Source: Shewanella algicola (GTDB lineage Bacteria; Pseudomonadota; Gammaproteobacteria; Enterobacterales; Shewanellaceae). Taken from it: a stretch of 58,620 nucleotides of DNA. A program made the translations under genes and the position numbers. This document shows positions 34,409 through 45,065 of the stretch, in pieces. Under the pieces are notes generated by a model. The model had not been told where the DNA came from. It did not search any database and saw nothing but the letters and a program-made list of their open reading frames with translations. The stretch lies in the NCBI RefSeq assembly GCF_014648035.1, contig NZ_BMQI01000029.1:1-58620 (forward strand). The letters are read 5' to 3'. Within the stretch, counting starts at the first letter, position 1. Every line of letters starts with the position of its first letter.

Positions 34409-35137
34409 ATGACTACTGTTTCAATGCGCGACATGCTACAAGCTGGTGTTCACTTCGGTCACCAAACACGTTACTGGAACCCAAAGATGAAGCCTTTCAT
34501 CTTCGGCGCTCGTAACGGTGTACACATCATCAACCTTGAGCACACTGTACCAATGTTCAACGAAGCTTTAGCTTTCATTAGCAACGTTGCTTCTAAGAAA
34601 GGTAAAGTATTATTCGTAGGTACTAAGCGCGCTGCTGGCGAAGCTATCAAAGAATCTGCAATTTCTTGTGACCAGTACTATGTTGATCACCGCTGGTTAG
34701 GCGGTATGTTAACAAACTGGAAAACTGTTCGTCAGTCAATCAAGCGTCTTAAAGAGCTAGAAAGCCAGTCTGTAGACGGTACTTTCGACAAGCTTACTAA
34801 GAAAGAAGCGCTAATGCGTTCACGCGAATTAGACAAGTTAGAAAAGTCTTTAGGCGGAATCAAAAACATGGGCGGCTTACCTGACGTATTATTCGTTATC
34901 GGTGCTGACCATGAGCATATCGCTATTAAAGAAGCAAACAACCTAGGTATCCCAGTTGTTGCAGTTGTTGATACTAACTCTGCGCCAGACGGTGTTAACT
35001 ACATCGTTCCTGGTAACGACGACGCGATGCGTGCTATTCGTTTGTACACTTCATCTGTTGCTGCTGCTGCCAATGCTGGCCGTGGTCAAGATTTAGCTGT
35101 TCAAGCTGAGCAAGACGGTTTCGTAGAAGCTGTTTAA
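34409..35137 (+). CDS. rpsB: 30S ribosomal protein S2
   Basis: A 242-residue S2 protein, starting [27 protein letters not shown] in parts. The characteristic segments [20 protein letters not shown] and [13 protein letters not shown] are present. I use the ATG at 34409. An in-frame ATG at 34370 lies inside the conserved leader element and is not used. The codons are those of a highly expressed gene. S2 binds late in 30S assembly and represses its own mRNA. Confidence 0.98.
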   Translation: MTTVSMRDMLQAGVHFGHQTRYWNPKMKPFIFGARNGVHIINLEHTVPMFNEALAFISNVASKKGKVLFVGTKRAAGEAIKESAISCDQYYVDHRWLGGMLTNWKTVRQSIKRLKELESQSVDGTFDKLTKKEALMRSRELDKLEKSLGGIKNMGGLPDVLFVIGADHEHIAIKEANNLGIPVVAVVDTNSAPDGVNYIVPGNDDAMRAIRLYTSSVAAAANAGRGQDLAVQAEQDGFVEAV

Positions 35138-35186
35138 TAAGGCGTGATGGTTACCATCTCCCTTATTTGCCAATAGATAATTGGTG

Positions 35187-35214
35187 AACAGGGGCCTTTT
35201 GGCCCCTGTTTTAT
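35187..35214 (+). terminator. Hairpin between rpsB and tsf
   Basis: AACAGGGGCC, TTTT, GGCCCCTGTT then TTAT: a perfect 10-pair stem with a short T-run. It probably terminates part of the transcription, setting the S2 to EF-Ts ratio as in E. coli. Confidence 0.85.
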
Positions 35215-35253
35215 AAATGCATAATTAGACGAATTAAAATAGAGGATTTAACA

Positions 35254-36105
35254 ATGGCAATTACTGCTGCCCAAGTTAAAGAACTTCGTGACCGCACTGG
35301 CGCTGGCATGATGGACTGTAAGAATGCACTGACTGAAACTAACGGTGACATCGAATTAGCAATTGATAACATGCGTAAAAGCGGCGCTGCAAAAGCTGCT
35401 AAAAAAGCAGGTAACATCGCTGCTGATGGTACAATTCTAATCAAGAACGGCGACGGTTTCGCTGCGCTTTTAGAAGTTAACTGCCAAACAGACTTCGTTG
35501 CTAAAGATTCAAACTTCCTAGGTTTCGCAAACGCAGTGTTAGACGTTGCAGCTGCATCTAAAGTGACTATTGAAGATCTTAAAGCACAGTTTGAAGAAAC
35601 GCGTGTTGCTTTAGTCGCCAAAATCGGTGAAAACATCAACGTTCGTCGCGTTGAATACATCGATGGTACTAACCTATCTTCTTACCGTCACGGCGACCGT
35701 ATCGGTGTTGTTGTTACTGGTGAAGCTGATGAAGAAACGTTAAAGCATATCGCTATGCACGTTGCTGCTTCTAAGCCTGAATTTGTTAATCCTGAAGATG
35801 TACCTGCAGATCTTGTTGAAAGAGAACGAGCTCTACAAGTAGAAATCGCAATGAATGAAGGTAAGCCACAAGAAATCGCTGAAAAAATGGTTTCTGGTCG
35901 TATGAAGAAGTTCACTGGTGAGATCTCTCTTACTGGTCAAGCTTTCATCATGGAACCTAAGAAAACTGTAGGCGAAATTCTTAAAGAGAAAAAAGCAACA
36001 GTAGCTAACTTCATTCGTTTAGAGGTTGGTGAAGGTATTGAGAAGAAAGAAGAAGATTTTGCTGCTGAAGTAGCTGCTCAAATCGCTGCAACTAAAAAAG
36101 CGTAA
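35254..36105 (+). CDS. tsf: Elongation factor Ts
   Basis: EF-Ts exchanges nucleotide on EF-Tu. The 283-residue protein begins with a UBA-like domain ([19 protein letters not shown]), followed by the conserved [20 protein letters not shown] core ([17 protein letters not shown]). [13 protein letters not shown] and the helical dimerisation region follow. The ribosome binding site GAGG precedes the ATG. It is cotranscribed with rpsB through a partial terminator. Confidence 0.98.
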   Translation: MAITAAQVKELRDRTGAGMMDCKNALTETNGDIELAIDNMRKSGAAKAAKKAGNIAADGTILIKNGDGFAALLEVNCQTDFVAKDSNFLGFANAVLDVAAASKVTIEDLKAQFEETRVALVAKIGENINVRRVEYIDGTNLSSYRHGDRIGVVVTGEADEETLKHIAMHVAASKPEFVNPEDVPADLVERERALQVEIAMNEGKPQEIAEKMVSGRMKKFTGEISLTGQAFIMEPKKTVGEILKEKKATVANFIRLEVGEGIEKKEEDFAAEVAAQIAATKKA

Positions 36106-36127
36106 TCGCTTTTTCTCTAAGTACCCT

Positions 36128-36160
36128 AAGACCGCAGCAACCGCTGCGGTCTTGTTATAA
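36128..36160 (+). terminator. Hairpin between tsf and pyrH
   Basis: AAGACCGCAGC (36128-36138), AACC, GCTGCGGTCTT (36143-36153) then GTTATAAT. It has a strong stem and a weak T-run, so termination is probably partial. Confidence 0.75.
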
Positions 36161-36174
36161 TCAGGACGAAAATT

Positions 36175-36912
36175 ATGAGCACCAATCCAAAACCAGCGTT
36201 TAGACGTATTCTGCTTAAATTAAGCGGTGAAGCATTAATGGGCGAAGAAGGCTTCGGCATTGACCCAAAAGTACTTGATCGTATGGCACAAGAAGTAAAA
36301 GAGCTTGTTGAACTCGGCATTCAAGTTGGTGTGGTCATTGGTGGTGGTAATCTGTTTCGTGGTGAAGGCTTAGCAAAAGCAGGCATGAACCGCGTGGTGG
36401 GCGATCACATGGGTATGTTGGCAACGGTAATGAATGGCTTAGCCATGCGTGATGCCTTGCACCGTGCATATGTTAATGCTCGCCTAATGTCAGCCATTCC
36501 GTTAAAAGGTGTGTGTGATGACTATAATTGGGCTGAAGCGATTAGCTTATTAAAATCGGGCCGTGTAGTGATTTTTGCTGCAGGTACTGGTAATCCTTTT
36601 TGCACGACCGATTCTGCAGCGTGTTTACGCGGAATTGAAATTGAAGCTGAAGTGGTATTAAAAGGGACTAAAGTAGATGGCGTTTACTCTGCTGACCCAA
36701 TGAAAAACCCTGAAGCGGTTAAATATGACACGTTAAGCTATGCCGAAGTCCTTGAATCAGAATTAAAAGTAATGGACCTTGCAGCATTTACCATGGCTCG
36801 TGATCATGATATGCCAATTTTAGTGTTCAATATGAACAAACCTGGCGCACTTCGCCGCGTGATTATGGGTGAAGACGAAGGTACTGTTATTAACAGTAAA
36901 CAGCCTGCTTAA
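36175..36912 (+). CDS. pyrH: Uridylate kinase
   Basis: PyrH phosphorylates UMP to UDP. The 245-residue protein belongs to the amino-acid-kinase fold. [47 protein letters not shown] and the [16 protein letters not shown] block are all intact. It is the third gene of the rpsB-tsf-pyrH-frr series in the usual gammaproteobacterial order. Confidence 0.98.
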   Translation: MSTNPKPAFRRILLKLSGEALMGEEGFGIDPKVLDRMAQEVKELVELGIQVGVVIGGGNLFRGEGLAKAGMNRVVGDHMGMLATVMNGLAMRDALHRAYVNARLMSAIPLKGVCDDYNWAEAISLLKSGRVVIFAAGTGNPFCTTDSAACLRGIEIEAEVVLKGTKVDGVYSADPMKNPEAVKYDTLSYAEVLESELKVMDLAAFTMARDHDMPILVFNMNKPGALRRVIMGEDEGTVINSKQPA

Positions 36913-37063
36913 AGACCCTATTCACAAAAGTAAAAAATAGTTATACCAAATAATATTTATTCTTATCAAAGTGTAAATTAACTGTTTGAGCTGTTTTATT
37001 GCTTGTGTCATTCTTAGACCAAAGCTCGAGCACACATGAATTTGTGACAAAAAGGAAATTATT

Positions 37064-37621
37064 GTGATTGATACTATTATGTTAGATGCGCAAGAGCGCA
37101 TGGGTAAATGCGTTGATGCGACTAAAAACCAAATGGCTAAGGTTCGTACCGGCCGTGCACACCCAAGTTTATTAGATTCTATTCAAGTTTCTTATTACGG
37201 TTCTATGGCGCCTCTTAACCAGGTCGGTAACGTCGGTGTTGAAGACTCGCGTACATTATCTGTCACTGTGTTTGACCGTACTATGGTTCAAGCAGTAGAA
37301 AAAGCCATCATGAGCTCTGATTTAGGCTTAAACCCTATGACAGCCGGTGCAACGTTACGTATTCCGTTACCCGCATTGACTGAAGAACGCCGTAAAGACT
37401 TTATCAAAGTGGTTAAAAACGAAGCTGAAAATGGGCGTATTGCTATCCGTAACGTACGTCGTGATGTCATCAGTGAAGTTAAAAAACTTGAAAAAGCCAA
37501 AGAGTGTACTGAAGATGATGTGCGTCGTAGCGAAGACGAAGTGCAAAAACACACAGATTCTTACATCAAAAATATCGACACCATTTTAGCGGTCAAAGAA
37601 AAAGAGTTGATGGAAGTATAA
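37064..37621 (+). CDS. frr: Ribosome recycling factor
   Basis: RRF splits post-termination ribosomes together with EF-G. The 185-residue protein has the family pattern [29 protein letters not shown] and [18 protein letters not shown]. The start codon is GTG at 37064, seven bases after GGAAA. It lies 151 bases downstream of pyrH and ends before an intrinsic terminator. Confidence 0.98.
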   Translation: MIDTIMLDAQERMGKCVDATKNQMAKVRTGRAHPSLLDSIQVSYYGSMAPLNQVGNVGVEDSRTLSVTVFDRTMVQAVEKAIMSSDLGLNPMTAGATLRIPLPALTEERRKDFIKVVKNEAENGRIAIRNVRRDVISEVKKLEKAKECTEDDVRRSEDEVQKHTDSYIKNIDTILAVKEKELMEV

Positions 37622-37649
37622 TCTCTCGACATAGACGCTAGAGTTAACA

Positions 37650-37686
37650 CGCCGTGTAAGGGTATACTACACGGCGTTTGTTTTTA
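37650..37686 (+). terminator. Intrinsic terminator between frr and uppS
   Basis: CGCCGTGTA (37650-37658), a nine-base loop and TACACGGCG (37668-37676) then TTTGTTTTT. Some readthrough into uppS is likely because no obvious promoter follows in the short gap. Confidence 0.8.
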
Positions 37687-37702
37687 TAAAGGATTGCCGT
37701 AG

Positions 37703-38527
37703 ATGTCATCTACAGTTGAGTTTGAATCAGATCCAAATGCAGATCCGGAGTTAGTCGCTTCGCAATTGCTGCCGGGACAATTATCTGATGTTGTAAAACA
37801 ATCTCTACCTAAGCATGTTGCGATTATTATGGATGGTAATGGCCGCTGGGCCCAACTGCAGGGAAAAGCCCGAGTGTTTGGCCATAAAGCCGGTGTTAAA
37901 GCGGTACGTCGTGCAGTGAGCACTGCCAGCCAGCTAGGGATTAAATCATTAACGCTGTTTGCTTTTTCGAGTGAAAACTGGCGTCGTCCAGACAAAGAAG
38001 TCAGCTTATTAATGGAGCTGTTTTTTACGGTGTTGCAGCGCGAATTGAAATTACTTGATAAGAACCAAGTTAAGCTCAATATTATTGGCGACACCAGCCG
38101 ATTTTCACCGCGTTTGCAAAAGCAAATTGCCGCCGCACAAGAAAAAACGGCAACTAATACAGGCTTAATATTGAATGTGGCCGCTAACTACGGTGGACGC
38201 TGGGATATTTTACAAGCGGCACAAAAATTAGCCGAAAAAGTCGCAACTGGTGAAATCAGCAGCAGTCAGATGACTGAAGATGCACTAAATGAACATTTAT
38301 GCATGCAAAATCAGAGCGAAGTTGATTTAATGATCCGCACAGGCGGTGATTACCGCATTAGTAACTTTGTTTTGTGGCAGGCCGCCTATGCCGAATTGGT
38401 GTTTACTGACACCCTGTGGCCTGACTTTGATGAACAAGCATTTCGCGATGCACTTGTCATTTTTGCTAGTCGGCAGCGCCGTTTTGGTTTGACTGGGAGT
38501 CAAATCGAAGAAATACGCGCAATATAA
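37703..38527 (+). CDS. uppS: Undecaprenyl diphosphate synthase
   Basis: UppS condenses isopentenyl diphosphate units in cis onto farnesyl diphosphate, making the C55 lipid carrier for cell wall synthesis. The catalytic Asp lies in [30 protein letters not shown] and the C-terminal [19 protein letters not shown] are conserved. It has about 20 more N-terminal residues than E. coli UppS. AAGGATTGCCGTAGATG supports the start chosen. Confidence 0.97.
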   Translation: MSSTVEFESDPNADPELVASQLLPGQLSDVVKQSLPKHVAIIMDGNGRWAQLQGKARVFGHKAGVKAVRRAVSTASQLGIKSLTLFAFSSENWRRPDKEVSLLMELFFTVLQRELKLLDKNQVKLNIIGDTSRFSPRLQKQIAAAQEKTATNTGLILNVAANYGGRWDILQAAQKLAEKVATGEISSSQMTEDALNEHLCMQNQSEVDLMIRTGGDYRISNFVLWQAAYAELVFTDTLWPDFDEQAFRDALVIFASRQRRFGLTGSQIEEIRAI

Positions 38528-38546
38528 AATTTAAGAGGATTAGTTT

Positions 38547-39404
38547 TTGCTAAAACAACGAATAATAACAGCATTGTGGTTAATCCCAATTGTACTCGGG
38601 GCGATATTTTTACTACCAGCAAATTACTTTGCATGGGTTTTAGTACCAGTGTTTTTAATTGCAGCAAAAGAATGGGGCAGTTTTATTGACCCTCAATGCA
38701 ATGCGACTCAATGGTCTTTTACGGCCACGTTAGGTTTCTTGCTTATAGCGCTTAATTTAACCGTACCAGTTGATGTGTTGTGGTTTAAAGGCCAATTACA
38801 CCCAATGTACCTGGCAATCATAACTATTGGTGTGTTTTGGTGGTTGGTCAGTTCGGTATTGGTGTTTAGTTTTCCTAAAAGTGCCAAATTTTGGAAAACC
38901 AGCCCAATGTTAAAGTCTATGTTTGGACAGCTAACACTGGTGCCATGTTTTGCCTCATTAATTGCACTTAAATCGTTAAGTAGCAATGTCGATCCATACT
39001 ATGGCGGCGCACTGGTATTTTTAGTGATGCTAGTGGTATGGGCTACCGATACCGGTGCATATTTTGCGGGCCGCACGCTAGGTAAACACAAGTTGATGCC
39101 AAGCGTTAGTCCAGCTAAAACCTTAGAAGGCCTCGCAGGCGGGTTGATTACTACCATGGTTGTGGTTGCTGGCGTAATGTATGTTGCACCTGAGCAAGAG
39201 CTTGGGTTACTGGTTGCTGTGACGTTAGTAACTGCATTGGCCTCAGCATTTGGTGACTTATCTGAAAGCATGTTTAAGCGTGCTGCCAACATTAAAGATT
39301 CAGGTACCATTTTACCTGGCCACGGTGGTATTTTAGACCGCATCGACAGCTTAACGGCGGCTTTTCCCGTGTTTACCTTTATCTATATTGCAATGTGGAT
39401 GTAA
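38547..39404 (+). CDS. cdsA: Phosphatidate cytidylyltransferase
   Basis: CdsA makes CDP-diacylglycerol from phosphatidate and CTP in the inner membrane, the branch point of phospholipid synthesis. The 285-residue protein has about eight membrane segments and ends with the family signature ([20 protein letters not shown], then [12 protein letters not shown]). The start codon is TTG, placed eight bases after GAGG. Its stop overlaps the ispC start. Confidence 0.96.
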   Translation: MLKQRIITALWLIPIVLGAIFLLPANYFAWVLVPVFLIAAKEWGSFIDPQCNATQWSFTATLGFLLIALNLTVPVDVLWFKGQLHPMYLAIITIGVFWWLVSSVLVFSFPKSAKFWKTSPMLKSMFGQLTLVPCFASLIALKSLSSNVDPYYGGALVFLVMLVVWATDTGAYFAGRTLGKHKLMPSVSPAKTLEGLAGGLITTMVVVAGVMYVAPEQELGLLVAVTLVTALASAFGDLSESMFKRAANIKDSGTILPGHGGILDRIDSLTAAFPVFTFIYIAMWM

Positions 39405-40600
39405 TGCCAATGCAAAATATGGTGATATTAGGAGCAACAGGCTCCATAGGGGAAAGTACGCTCAGTGTGATAGCGAACAACCCGACTGAATTTAATGTTT
39501 ACGCTCTAGTAGCCAATGCCAGTGTCGATAAGATGCTGTCACTATGTTTACAACATCAGCCGCAATACGCACATATGGTTAATGAGCACGCTGCTATGCA
39601 GCTTAAAGCCCAGCTCCCAGCCGGTTGTGTTACCGAGGTAACGACAGGCGCACAGGCGCTTAATGCACTCGTTACCGATAGTCGCACCGATACGGTCATG
39701 GCCGCCATTGTTGGGGCTGCAGGATTGGTGCCTACGTTTGATGCCGTAAAGGCGGGTAAGCGTGTGCTGTTGGCCAATAAAGAAGCGCTCGTGATGTCTG
39801 GCGAATTGTTTATGAACACAGCTAAAACCTCAGGAGCTACCGTGCTACCTGTCGATAGCGAGCATAATGCGATTTTTCAATGTTTACCCGTGCAAGTTCA
39901 GGGGCAACTTGGCTATTGCGACCTTGGCCAACATGGCATTTCACATATCTTATTAACCGGTTCAGGCGGCCCGTTTTTACAAACCGATCTAAGCACCTTA
40001 AGTGCCATGACACCGGCTCAAGCCTGTAATCATCCAAATTGGTCTATGGGCCCTAAAATCTCAGTAGATTCTGCCACTATGATGAATAAAGGCTTAGAGT
40101 TTATTGAGGCTCGTTGGCTGTTTAACACTCAAAAAGAACAGCTAAAAGTGGTGATTCATCCACAGAGTGTGATTCATTCCATGGTGCAGTATCGAGATGG
40201 TTCGGTTATCGCACAAATGGGAAATCCAGATATGCGTACTCCAATTGCTCATTGTATGAGCTATCCGCAAAGAATTCACGCAGGTGTTGAACCTTTAGAC
40301 TTTTTCAAAGTCGGACAATTAAGCTTTTGTGAGCCTGACTTTAGCCGCTTTCCATGTTTACAGTTAGCGATGCAAGCTTGTGAACAAGGCCAAGAAGCCA
40401 CGACAGTACTGAACGCAGCCAATGAAATTGCTGTTGATGCATTTTTAAAAGGTCAGATACGCTTTACTGACATAGCGGATGTTAATTATCGCTGTTTAGA
40501 TTCGGTACAACAAACTCGACTAGCCAGCATTGAAGATATTTTACAGCTCGATGAGCAGGCGCGTGTAACCGCGAAGTCAGTAATTAAAACACTTAATTAA
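39404..40600 (+). CDS. ispC: 1-deoxy-D-xylulose 5-phosphate reductoisomerase
   Basis: IspC (Dxr) converts DXP to MEP using NADPH in isoprenoid synthesis. The N-terminal NADPH motif [11 protein letters not shown], the metal site [11 protein letters not shown], the fosmidomycin-contact loop LTGSGGPFL and [17 protein letters not shown] are present. I start at the ATG overlapping the cdsA TAA (TAATG), giving 398 residues, the same as E. coli. An in-frame GTG nine bases earlier is less likely. Confidence 0.97.
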   Translation: MPMQNMVILGATGSIGESTLSVIANNPTEFNVYALVANASVDKMLSLCLQHQPQYAHMVNEHAAMQLKAQLPAGCVTEVTTGAQALNALVTDSRTDTVMAAIVGAAGLVPTFDAVKAGKRVLLANKEALVMSGELFMNTAKTSGATVLPVDSEHNAIFQCLPVQVQGQLGYCDLGQHGISHILLTGSGGPFLQTDLSTLSAMTPAQACNHPNWSMGPKISVDSATMMNKGLEFIEARWLFNTQKEQLKVVIHPQSVIHSMVQYRDGSVIAQMGNPDMRTPIAHCMSYPQRIHAGVEPLDFFKVGQLSFCEPDFSRFPCLQLAMQACEQGQEATTVLNAANEIAVDAFLKGQIRFTDIADVNYRCLDSVQQTRLASIEDILQLDEQARVTAKSVIKTLN

Positions 40601-40612
40601 TTCAGGGAAATA

Positions 40613-41983
40613 ATGATAGATTTTTTGTGGAGCCTTGGTTCATTTATCGTTGCATTGGGTATTTTAATTACTGCTCATGAATACGGCCATTTTTGGGTCG
40701 CTCGCCGTTGTGGCGTCAAAGTGGAACGTTTCTCTATTGGGTTTGGTAAAGCCATTTGGCGCAAAGTCGGCCAAGACGGTACCGAATATGTCGTTGCGAT
40801 GATCCCTCTCGGTGGTTACGTTAAAATGCTCGATGAGCGGGTTGAAGATGTACCAGCTGAATTAGTTGACCAGGCTTTTAACCGTAAAACGGTATGGCAA
40901 CGTATTGCTATTGTATCTGCCGGACCCATTGCCAACTTTATTTTTGCCATTATTGCTTTGTACATTATGTACATGATTGGGACTCCGTCGCTTAAACCGG
41001 TTATCGATAGCACCACATTAGACAGTCCAGCAGGCATCATCAATGTGGTCGAGCCACAACAGATTATTGCTGTGTCAGGTCAAAATGTTCGCACTTGGGA
41101 AGAAGTTAACCTGGCTTTAGTCGGACACATTGGAGACAGCAGTCTTGATTTAACCATCGCCCCGCTAGCAACCTTGTCGGGCATGGATATGCCGACAAAG
41201 ACAGTCACGTTAGATACCAGTAATTGGGTATTCGACCCAGAAAAAACCTCTCCTATCACCTCGTTAGGTTTACATATTTTCCGCCCAGGCATCGACCCCA
41301 CCATTGCTGTTGTTAGTGCTGACAGCGCAGCAGAGCTAGCGGGTTTACAGGTGGGAGACACCTTAACCAGTATTAATGGTAACCCTTACAGTGATTGGAA
41401 TGCTTTTGTTGATGTGGTACAAACATCAGCAAATAAAACAATCAACATGACATTGATACGTGATGGCCAAGTTATCAATGTCGATGTGACACCTAAAGCA
41501 CAACAAAACGCAGATGGGAAAACCATTGGTATTGTTGGCATAAGCCCAACTCAAGCACCTTGGCCTGATAATATGCGCTTTGAACTTGAGTATGGCATAG
41601 TAGATTCGCTCATCGCGGCAGCAGACAAAACGTGGCAACTCGTTGTCGTCAGCTTCAAGATGATTGGAAAATTATTTACCGGCGATGTGTCGGTGAAAAA
41701 CTTAAGTGGTCCTATCTCGATTGCACAAGGCGCAGGTGCCAGTGCAAGCTATGGGTTAGTGTACTTTCTTGGGTTTATCGCGCTCATCAGCGTTAACTTA
41801 GGCATCATTAATTTAATGCCTTTGCCAGTGCTCGATGGTGGACACTTGCTGTATTACTTTGTAGAAGTGATTACTGGTAAGCCTGTACCGGAAAAAGTAC
41901 AGGAAATAGGTTTCAGGTTTGGCGCAGCTTTGCTGCTAATGTTGATGGGCGTAGCCTTATTCAACGATTTTGCCCGACTCTGA
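40613..41983 (+). CDS. rseP: Site-2 protease RseP
   Basis: RseP cuts the anti-sigma factor RseA within the membrane after DegS, releasing sigma-E, and also clears signal peptide remnants. The zinc motif HEYGH is at residues 22-26 in the first membrane helix. Two PDZ domains lie in the middle. The third ligand region is NLMPLPVLDGGHLLYY near the C-terminus. At 456 residues it matches the E. coli length (450). It is directly upstream of bamA, one of the sigma-E-dependent outer membrane genes. Confidence 0.97.
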   Translation: MIDFLWSLGSFIVALGILITAHEYGHFWVARRCGVKVERFSIGFGKAIWRKVGQDGTEYVVAMIPLGGYVKMLDERVEDVPAELVDQAFNRKTVWQRIAIVSAGPIANFIFAIIALYIMYMIGTPSLKPVIDSTTLDSPAGIINVVEPQQIIAVSGQNVRTWEEVNLALVGHIGDSSLDLTIAPLATLSGMDMPTKTVTLDTSNWVFDPEKTSPITSLGLHIFRPGIDPTIAVVSADSAAELAGLQVGDTLTSINGNPYSDWNAFVDVVQTSANKTINMTLIRDGQVINVDVTPKAQQNADGKTIGIVGISPTQAPWPDNMRFELEYGIVDSLIAAADKTWQLVVVSFKMIGKLFTGDVSVKNLSGPISIAQGAGASASYGLVYFLGFIALISVNLGIINLMPLPVLDGGHLLYYFVEVITGKPVPEKVQEIGFRFGAALLLMLMGVALFNDFARL

Positions 41984-42014
41984 GCAAGGACAGACAAATA
42001 ATTAGAAGTGCTCT

Positions 42015-44498
42015 ATGAGATTGAATAAAATTTTTGCCTCGATGTTATTCGTCGGCGCGTCTTTTTCAGGGAATGGTTGGGCAGAGTCTTTCCAACCTTT
42101 TGAAGTGACCGACATTCAAGTAGAAGGTTTGCAACGAGTTGCTCTCGGTGCAGCGCTATTAAGTTTGCCTGTGAAAGTGGGTGACACGATAGATGAAGTT
42201 AAATTACAGCAAGCCATTAAGAGCCTGTATGGTTCGACCAACTTTGAAAACATCAGTATTAGTCATGAAAATGGCATTCTGTATGTGAGTGTCAAAGAAC
42301 GTCCAACCATCAGCATTATCTCGTTTGAAGGCAACAAAGACATCAAAGACGAACAGCTACAAGAAAGTCTTGATGGTTCTGGTGTTAAATCGGGTGAGTC
42401 GTTAGATAGAACGATGTTGTCAGGCATTGAAAAAGGCCTGCAAGATTTCTATTACGGCGTGGGTAAGTATGGCGCTAAAGTTGAAGCGCAAATCATAAAT
42501 TTACCGCGTAACCGTGTTGAACTTAAATTTAAGTTTACTGAAGGTCTAGCGGCAGAAATTCGTCAAATTAACGTAGTAGGTAACACCGTATTTTCTGACT
42601 CAGAGCTGATTAGCATGCTTGAGCTTAAAGACTTTGTTGCCTGGTGGGATTTATTCGGCGAGCGTCGCTATCAAAAGCAAAAACTACAAGCCGACTTAGA
42701 AACCATTAAGACGTATTATCACAACCAAGGCTATATTCGTTTTGAAGTGACATCTACTCAGGTTGCGATGACCCCAGACCGTAAAGGTTTGTACATCACA
42801 ATTAACGTTAATGAAGGCGAAAAATACAAGGTTAAGGACGTTAACTTAGTGGGCGACCTTATGGGCCGTGAAGAGTTAATGAAATCGATTTTGCCAATTA
42901 AACCCGGCAATATGTACAACGGTGCAGATGTGACATTCACCGAAGAAATGTACAGTAAATACCTTGGCCGTTTTGGTTACGCTTACCCAGAAGTCAAAAC
43001 CTATCCAGAAATTGATGATGAAAACAAAGAAGTTGTTCTCAACATCAATGTTAAGCCTGGAAAACGTGTTTATGTTCGCTCTATCAACTTTACCGGTAAT
43101 ACCGTAACCAAAGATGAAGTGATGCGTCGTGAATTGCGTCAAATGGAAGGGGCTTGGTTAAACTCAGCGCAAATCGAACAATCTAAAACTCGTCTTAACC
43201 GTTTAGGTTACTTTGAAACGGTTGAAACTGAAACCATTCAAGTGCCTGGCAGTGACGATCTTGTTGATGTAGCGGTGACTGTAAAAGAGCAACCATCAGG
43301 TTCGTTCAATGCGGGTGTGGGATACGGTACAGAATCAGGCGTTAGCTTACAGTTTGGTGTTGAACAAAATAACTTCCTTGGTACCGGTAACCAAGCCGGT
43401 GTGAGCATTAACACCAACAAATATTCAAAAAGTGCGACCTTGTCTTATACCGACCCCTATTTTACTAAAGACGGTGTCAGTTTAGGCGGAAGCATTTATT
43501 GGAATGAGTTTGATGCAAATGAAGCTAACCTTGAGCGTTATAAGAATAAATCTTATGGTGTTGCACTTAACTCAGGCTTCCCAGTAAACGAATCTAACCG
43601 TTTAAATGGTGGTATTGGTTATCGTCATAACACGATTTCTGAAATCTCATCATATGAACAAGCAAAACGTTTTTATAATGTTTACCGTGAAACTGATGAT
43701 GTAGATGCTGATTTAAGTTTTGATAACTTCGAATTGACCGCTGGTTGGTACCGCAGTACGCTTAACCGCGGTACGTTCCCTACAGACGGTTCATCTCAAC
43801 GCTTAAGCGGTAAAATGACGGTACCAGGGTCGGATTTACAATATTTTAAAACCGACTTTGAAACGAATTTCTATTTCCCGTTAACCCGTCAACACGGATT
43901 TGTGTTCTTGGCGCGTGCGCGTTTAGGTTACGCTAACGGCTATGGTAGTTTTAAAGACAACGATCAAATTTTACCGTTCTGGGAAAACTACTACTCAGGT
44001 GGCTCAAGTTCACTACGTGGCTTTAAGTCTAACTCAGTCGGCCCGCGTTCATTTTATCTCTACCGTGGTAGTGAGCCTTGTTCGCCAGATCCATCAGCCG
44101 ATGGTTGTAGCTTGCCTGGTGACCCAGACTCTCTTTATGTGAGTGAAGGTAACTCTATTGGTGGTAACGCAATCGCAACCGCCAGTTTTGAGATGATTGT
44201 GCCAACGCCATTCTTAGATGAGGCTTATACCAACTCAGTACGTACCAGCTTCTTCGTTGATGCCGGTAACGTGTGGGATACTGAATTTGATTACGATGGC
44301 TATCGTTATTTACCTGCTGATCAATTCAATCAGCTAAGTGATTATAGCGACCCTGAGCGTATTCGGGCATCATGGGGTATGAGCGTACAGTGGTTGTCGC
44401 CTATGGGGCCAATGGTATTCAGTTTAGCCTGGCCAATCAAAGAATATGAAGACGATGAAACAGAGATTTTCTCGTTCAATATTGGCAAAACGTTCTAA
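42015..44498 (+). CDS. bamA: Outer membrane protein assembly factor BamA
   Basis: BamA is the central Omp85 subunit of the BAM complex that folds beta-barrels into the outer membrane. A signal peptide (ending NGWA) is followed by five POTRA domains (about 25-425) and a C-terminal barrel. The barrel includes the conserved loop-6 region (YYSGGSSSLRGF) and a terminal aromatic strand ending in FNIGKTF. The length is 827 residues (810 in E. coli). It is flanked by rseP and skp in the standard order. Confidence 0.98.
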   Translation: MRLNKIFASMLFVGASFSGNGWAESFQPFEVTDIQVEGLQRVALGAALLSLPVKVGDTIDEVKLQQAIKSLYGSTNFENISISHENGILYVSVKERPTISIISFEGNKDIKDEQLQESLDGSGVKSGESLDRTMLSGIEKGLQDFYYGVGKYGAKVEAQIINLPRNRVELKFKFTEGLAAEIRQINVVGNTVFSDSELISMLELKDFVAWWDLFGERRYQKQKLQADLETIKTYYHNQGYIRFEVTSTQVAMTPDRKGLYITINVNEGEKYKVKDVNLVGDLMGREELMKSILPIKPGNMYNGADVTFTEEMYSKYLGRFGYAYPEVKTYPEIDDENKEVVLNINVKPGKRVYVRSINFTGNTVTKDEVMRRELRQMEGAWLNSAQIEQSKTRLNRLGYFETVETETIQVPGSDDLVDVAVTVKEQPSGSFNAGVGYGTESGVSLQFGVEQNNFLGTGNQAGVSINTNKYSKSATLSYTDPYFTKDGVSLGGSIYWNEFDANEANLERYKNKSYGVALNSGFPVNESNRLNGGIGYRHNTISEISSYEQAKRFYNVYRETDDVDADLSFDNFELTAGWYRSTLNRGTFPTDGSSQRLSGKMTVPGSDLQYFKTDFETNFYFPLTRQHGFVFLARARLGYANGYGSFKDNDQILPFWENYYSGGSSSLRGFKSNSVGPRSFYLYRGSEPCSPDPSADGCSLPGDPDSLYVSEGNSIGGNAIATASFEMIVPTPFLDEAYTNSVRTSFFVDAGNVWDTEFDYDGYRYLPADQFNQLSDYSDPERIRASWGMSVQWLSPMGPMVFSLAWPIKEYEDDETEIFSFNIGKTF

Positions 44499-44553
44499 AA
44501 CAAATACACTCGGCAAGTTTTGCTGATAACAACAAGTTTAAAAGGAGTCTACT

Positions 44554-45060
44554 TTGAAAAAGATGGTAAATCGCGCACTAGTAACATTGGCATTTCTTGC
44601 TACACCTATGCTAGCTCACGCTGAAAAAATCGCAGTGGTTGACATGGGTGAAGTATTTGAGCAGTTGCCACAGCGCGAGCAAATTGCAAAGTCATTAAAA
44701 ACTGAATTTGGTGATCGTGTCGCTGAAGTTCAAAAAATGCAGGAAGAAATGCGCACGTTAGTTGAAAAACAACAACGTGACGGTGCATTAATGAGCGACA
44801 CACAAAAAACTGATTTAGTACGTAAAATGGAATCATTAAAGTCTGATTTCCAATTAAAAGGCAAAGCACTGGATGAAGACATGCGTCGTCGTCAAGGTGA
44901 AGAGCAAAACAAACTATTAGTTCAAGTTCAACAAGCGATAAATACCATTGCTGGTAAAGAAGATTACGACCTAGTGTTACAACGTGGTGCAGTTATTTTT
45001 GTTAAGCCAGAAGCTGACATCAGCAGCAAAGTGGTTGAAGCCTTAAGCAAAGGCAAATAA
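44554..45060 (+). CDS. skp: Periplasmic chaperone Skp/OmpH
   Basis: Skp is a trimeric periplasmic chaperone that holds unfolded outer membrane proteins. A signal peptide ends at AHA, followed by IAVVDMGEVFEQLPQREQIA (trimer core) and long helices rich in Lys/Glu/Gln that form the tentacles. It closes with YDLVLQRGAVIFVKPEADIS. The start codon is TTG, set by GGAG six bases upstream. The ATG three codons on is too far. Confidence 0.95.
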   Translation: MKKMVNRALVTLAFLATPMLAHAEKIAVVDMGEVFEQLPQREQIAKSLKTEFGDRVAEVQKMQEEMRTLVEKQQRDGALMSDTQKTDLVRKMESLKSDFQLKGKALDEDMRRRQGEEQNKLLVQVQQAINTIAGKEDYDLVLQRGAVIFVKPEADISSKVVEALSKGK

Positions 45061-45065
45061 GTAAT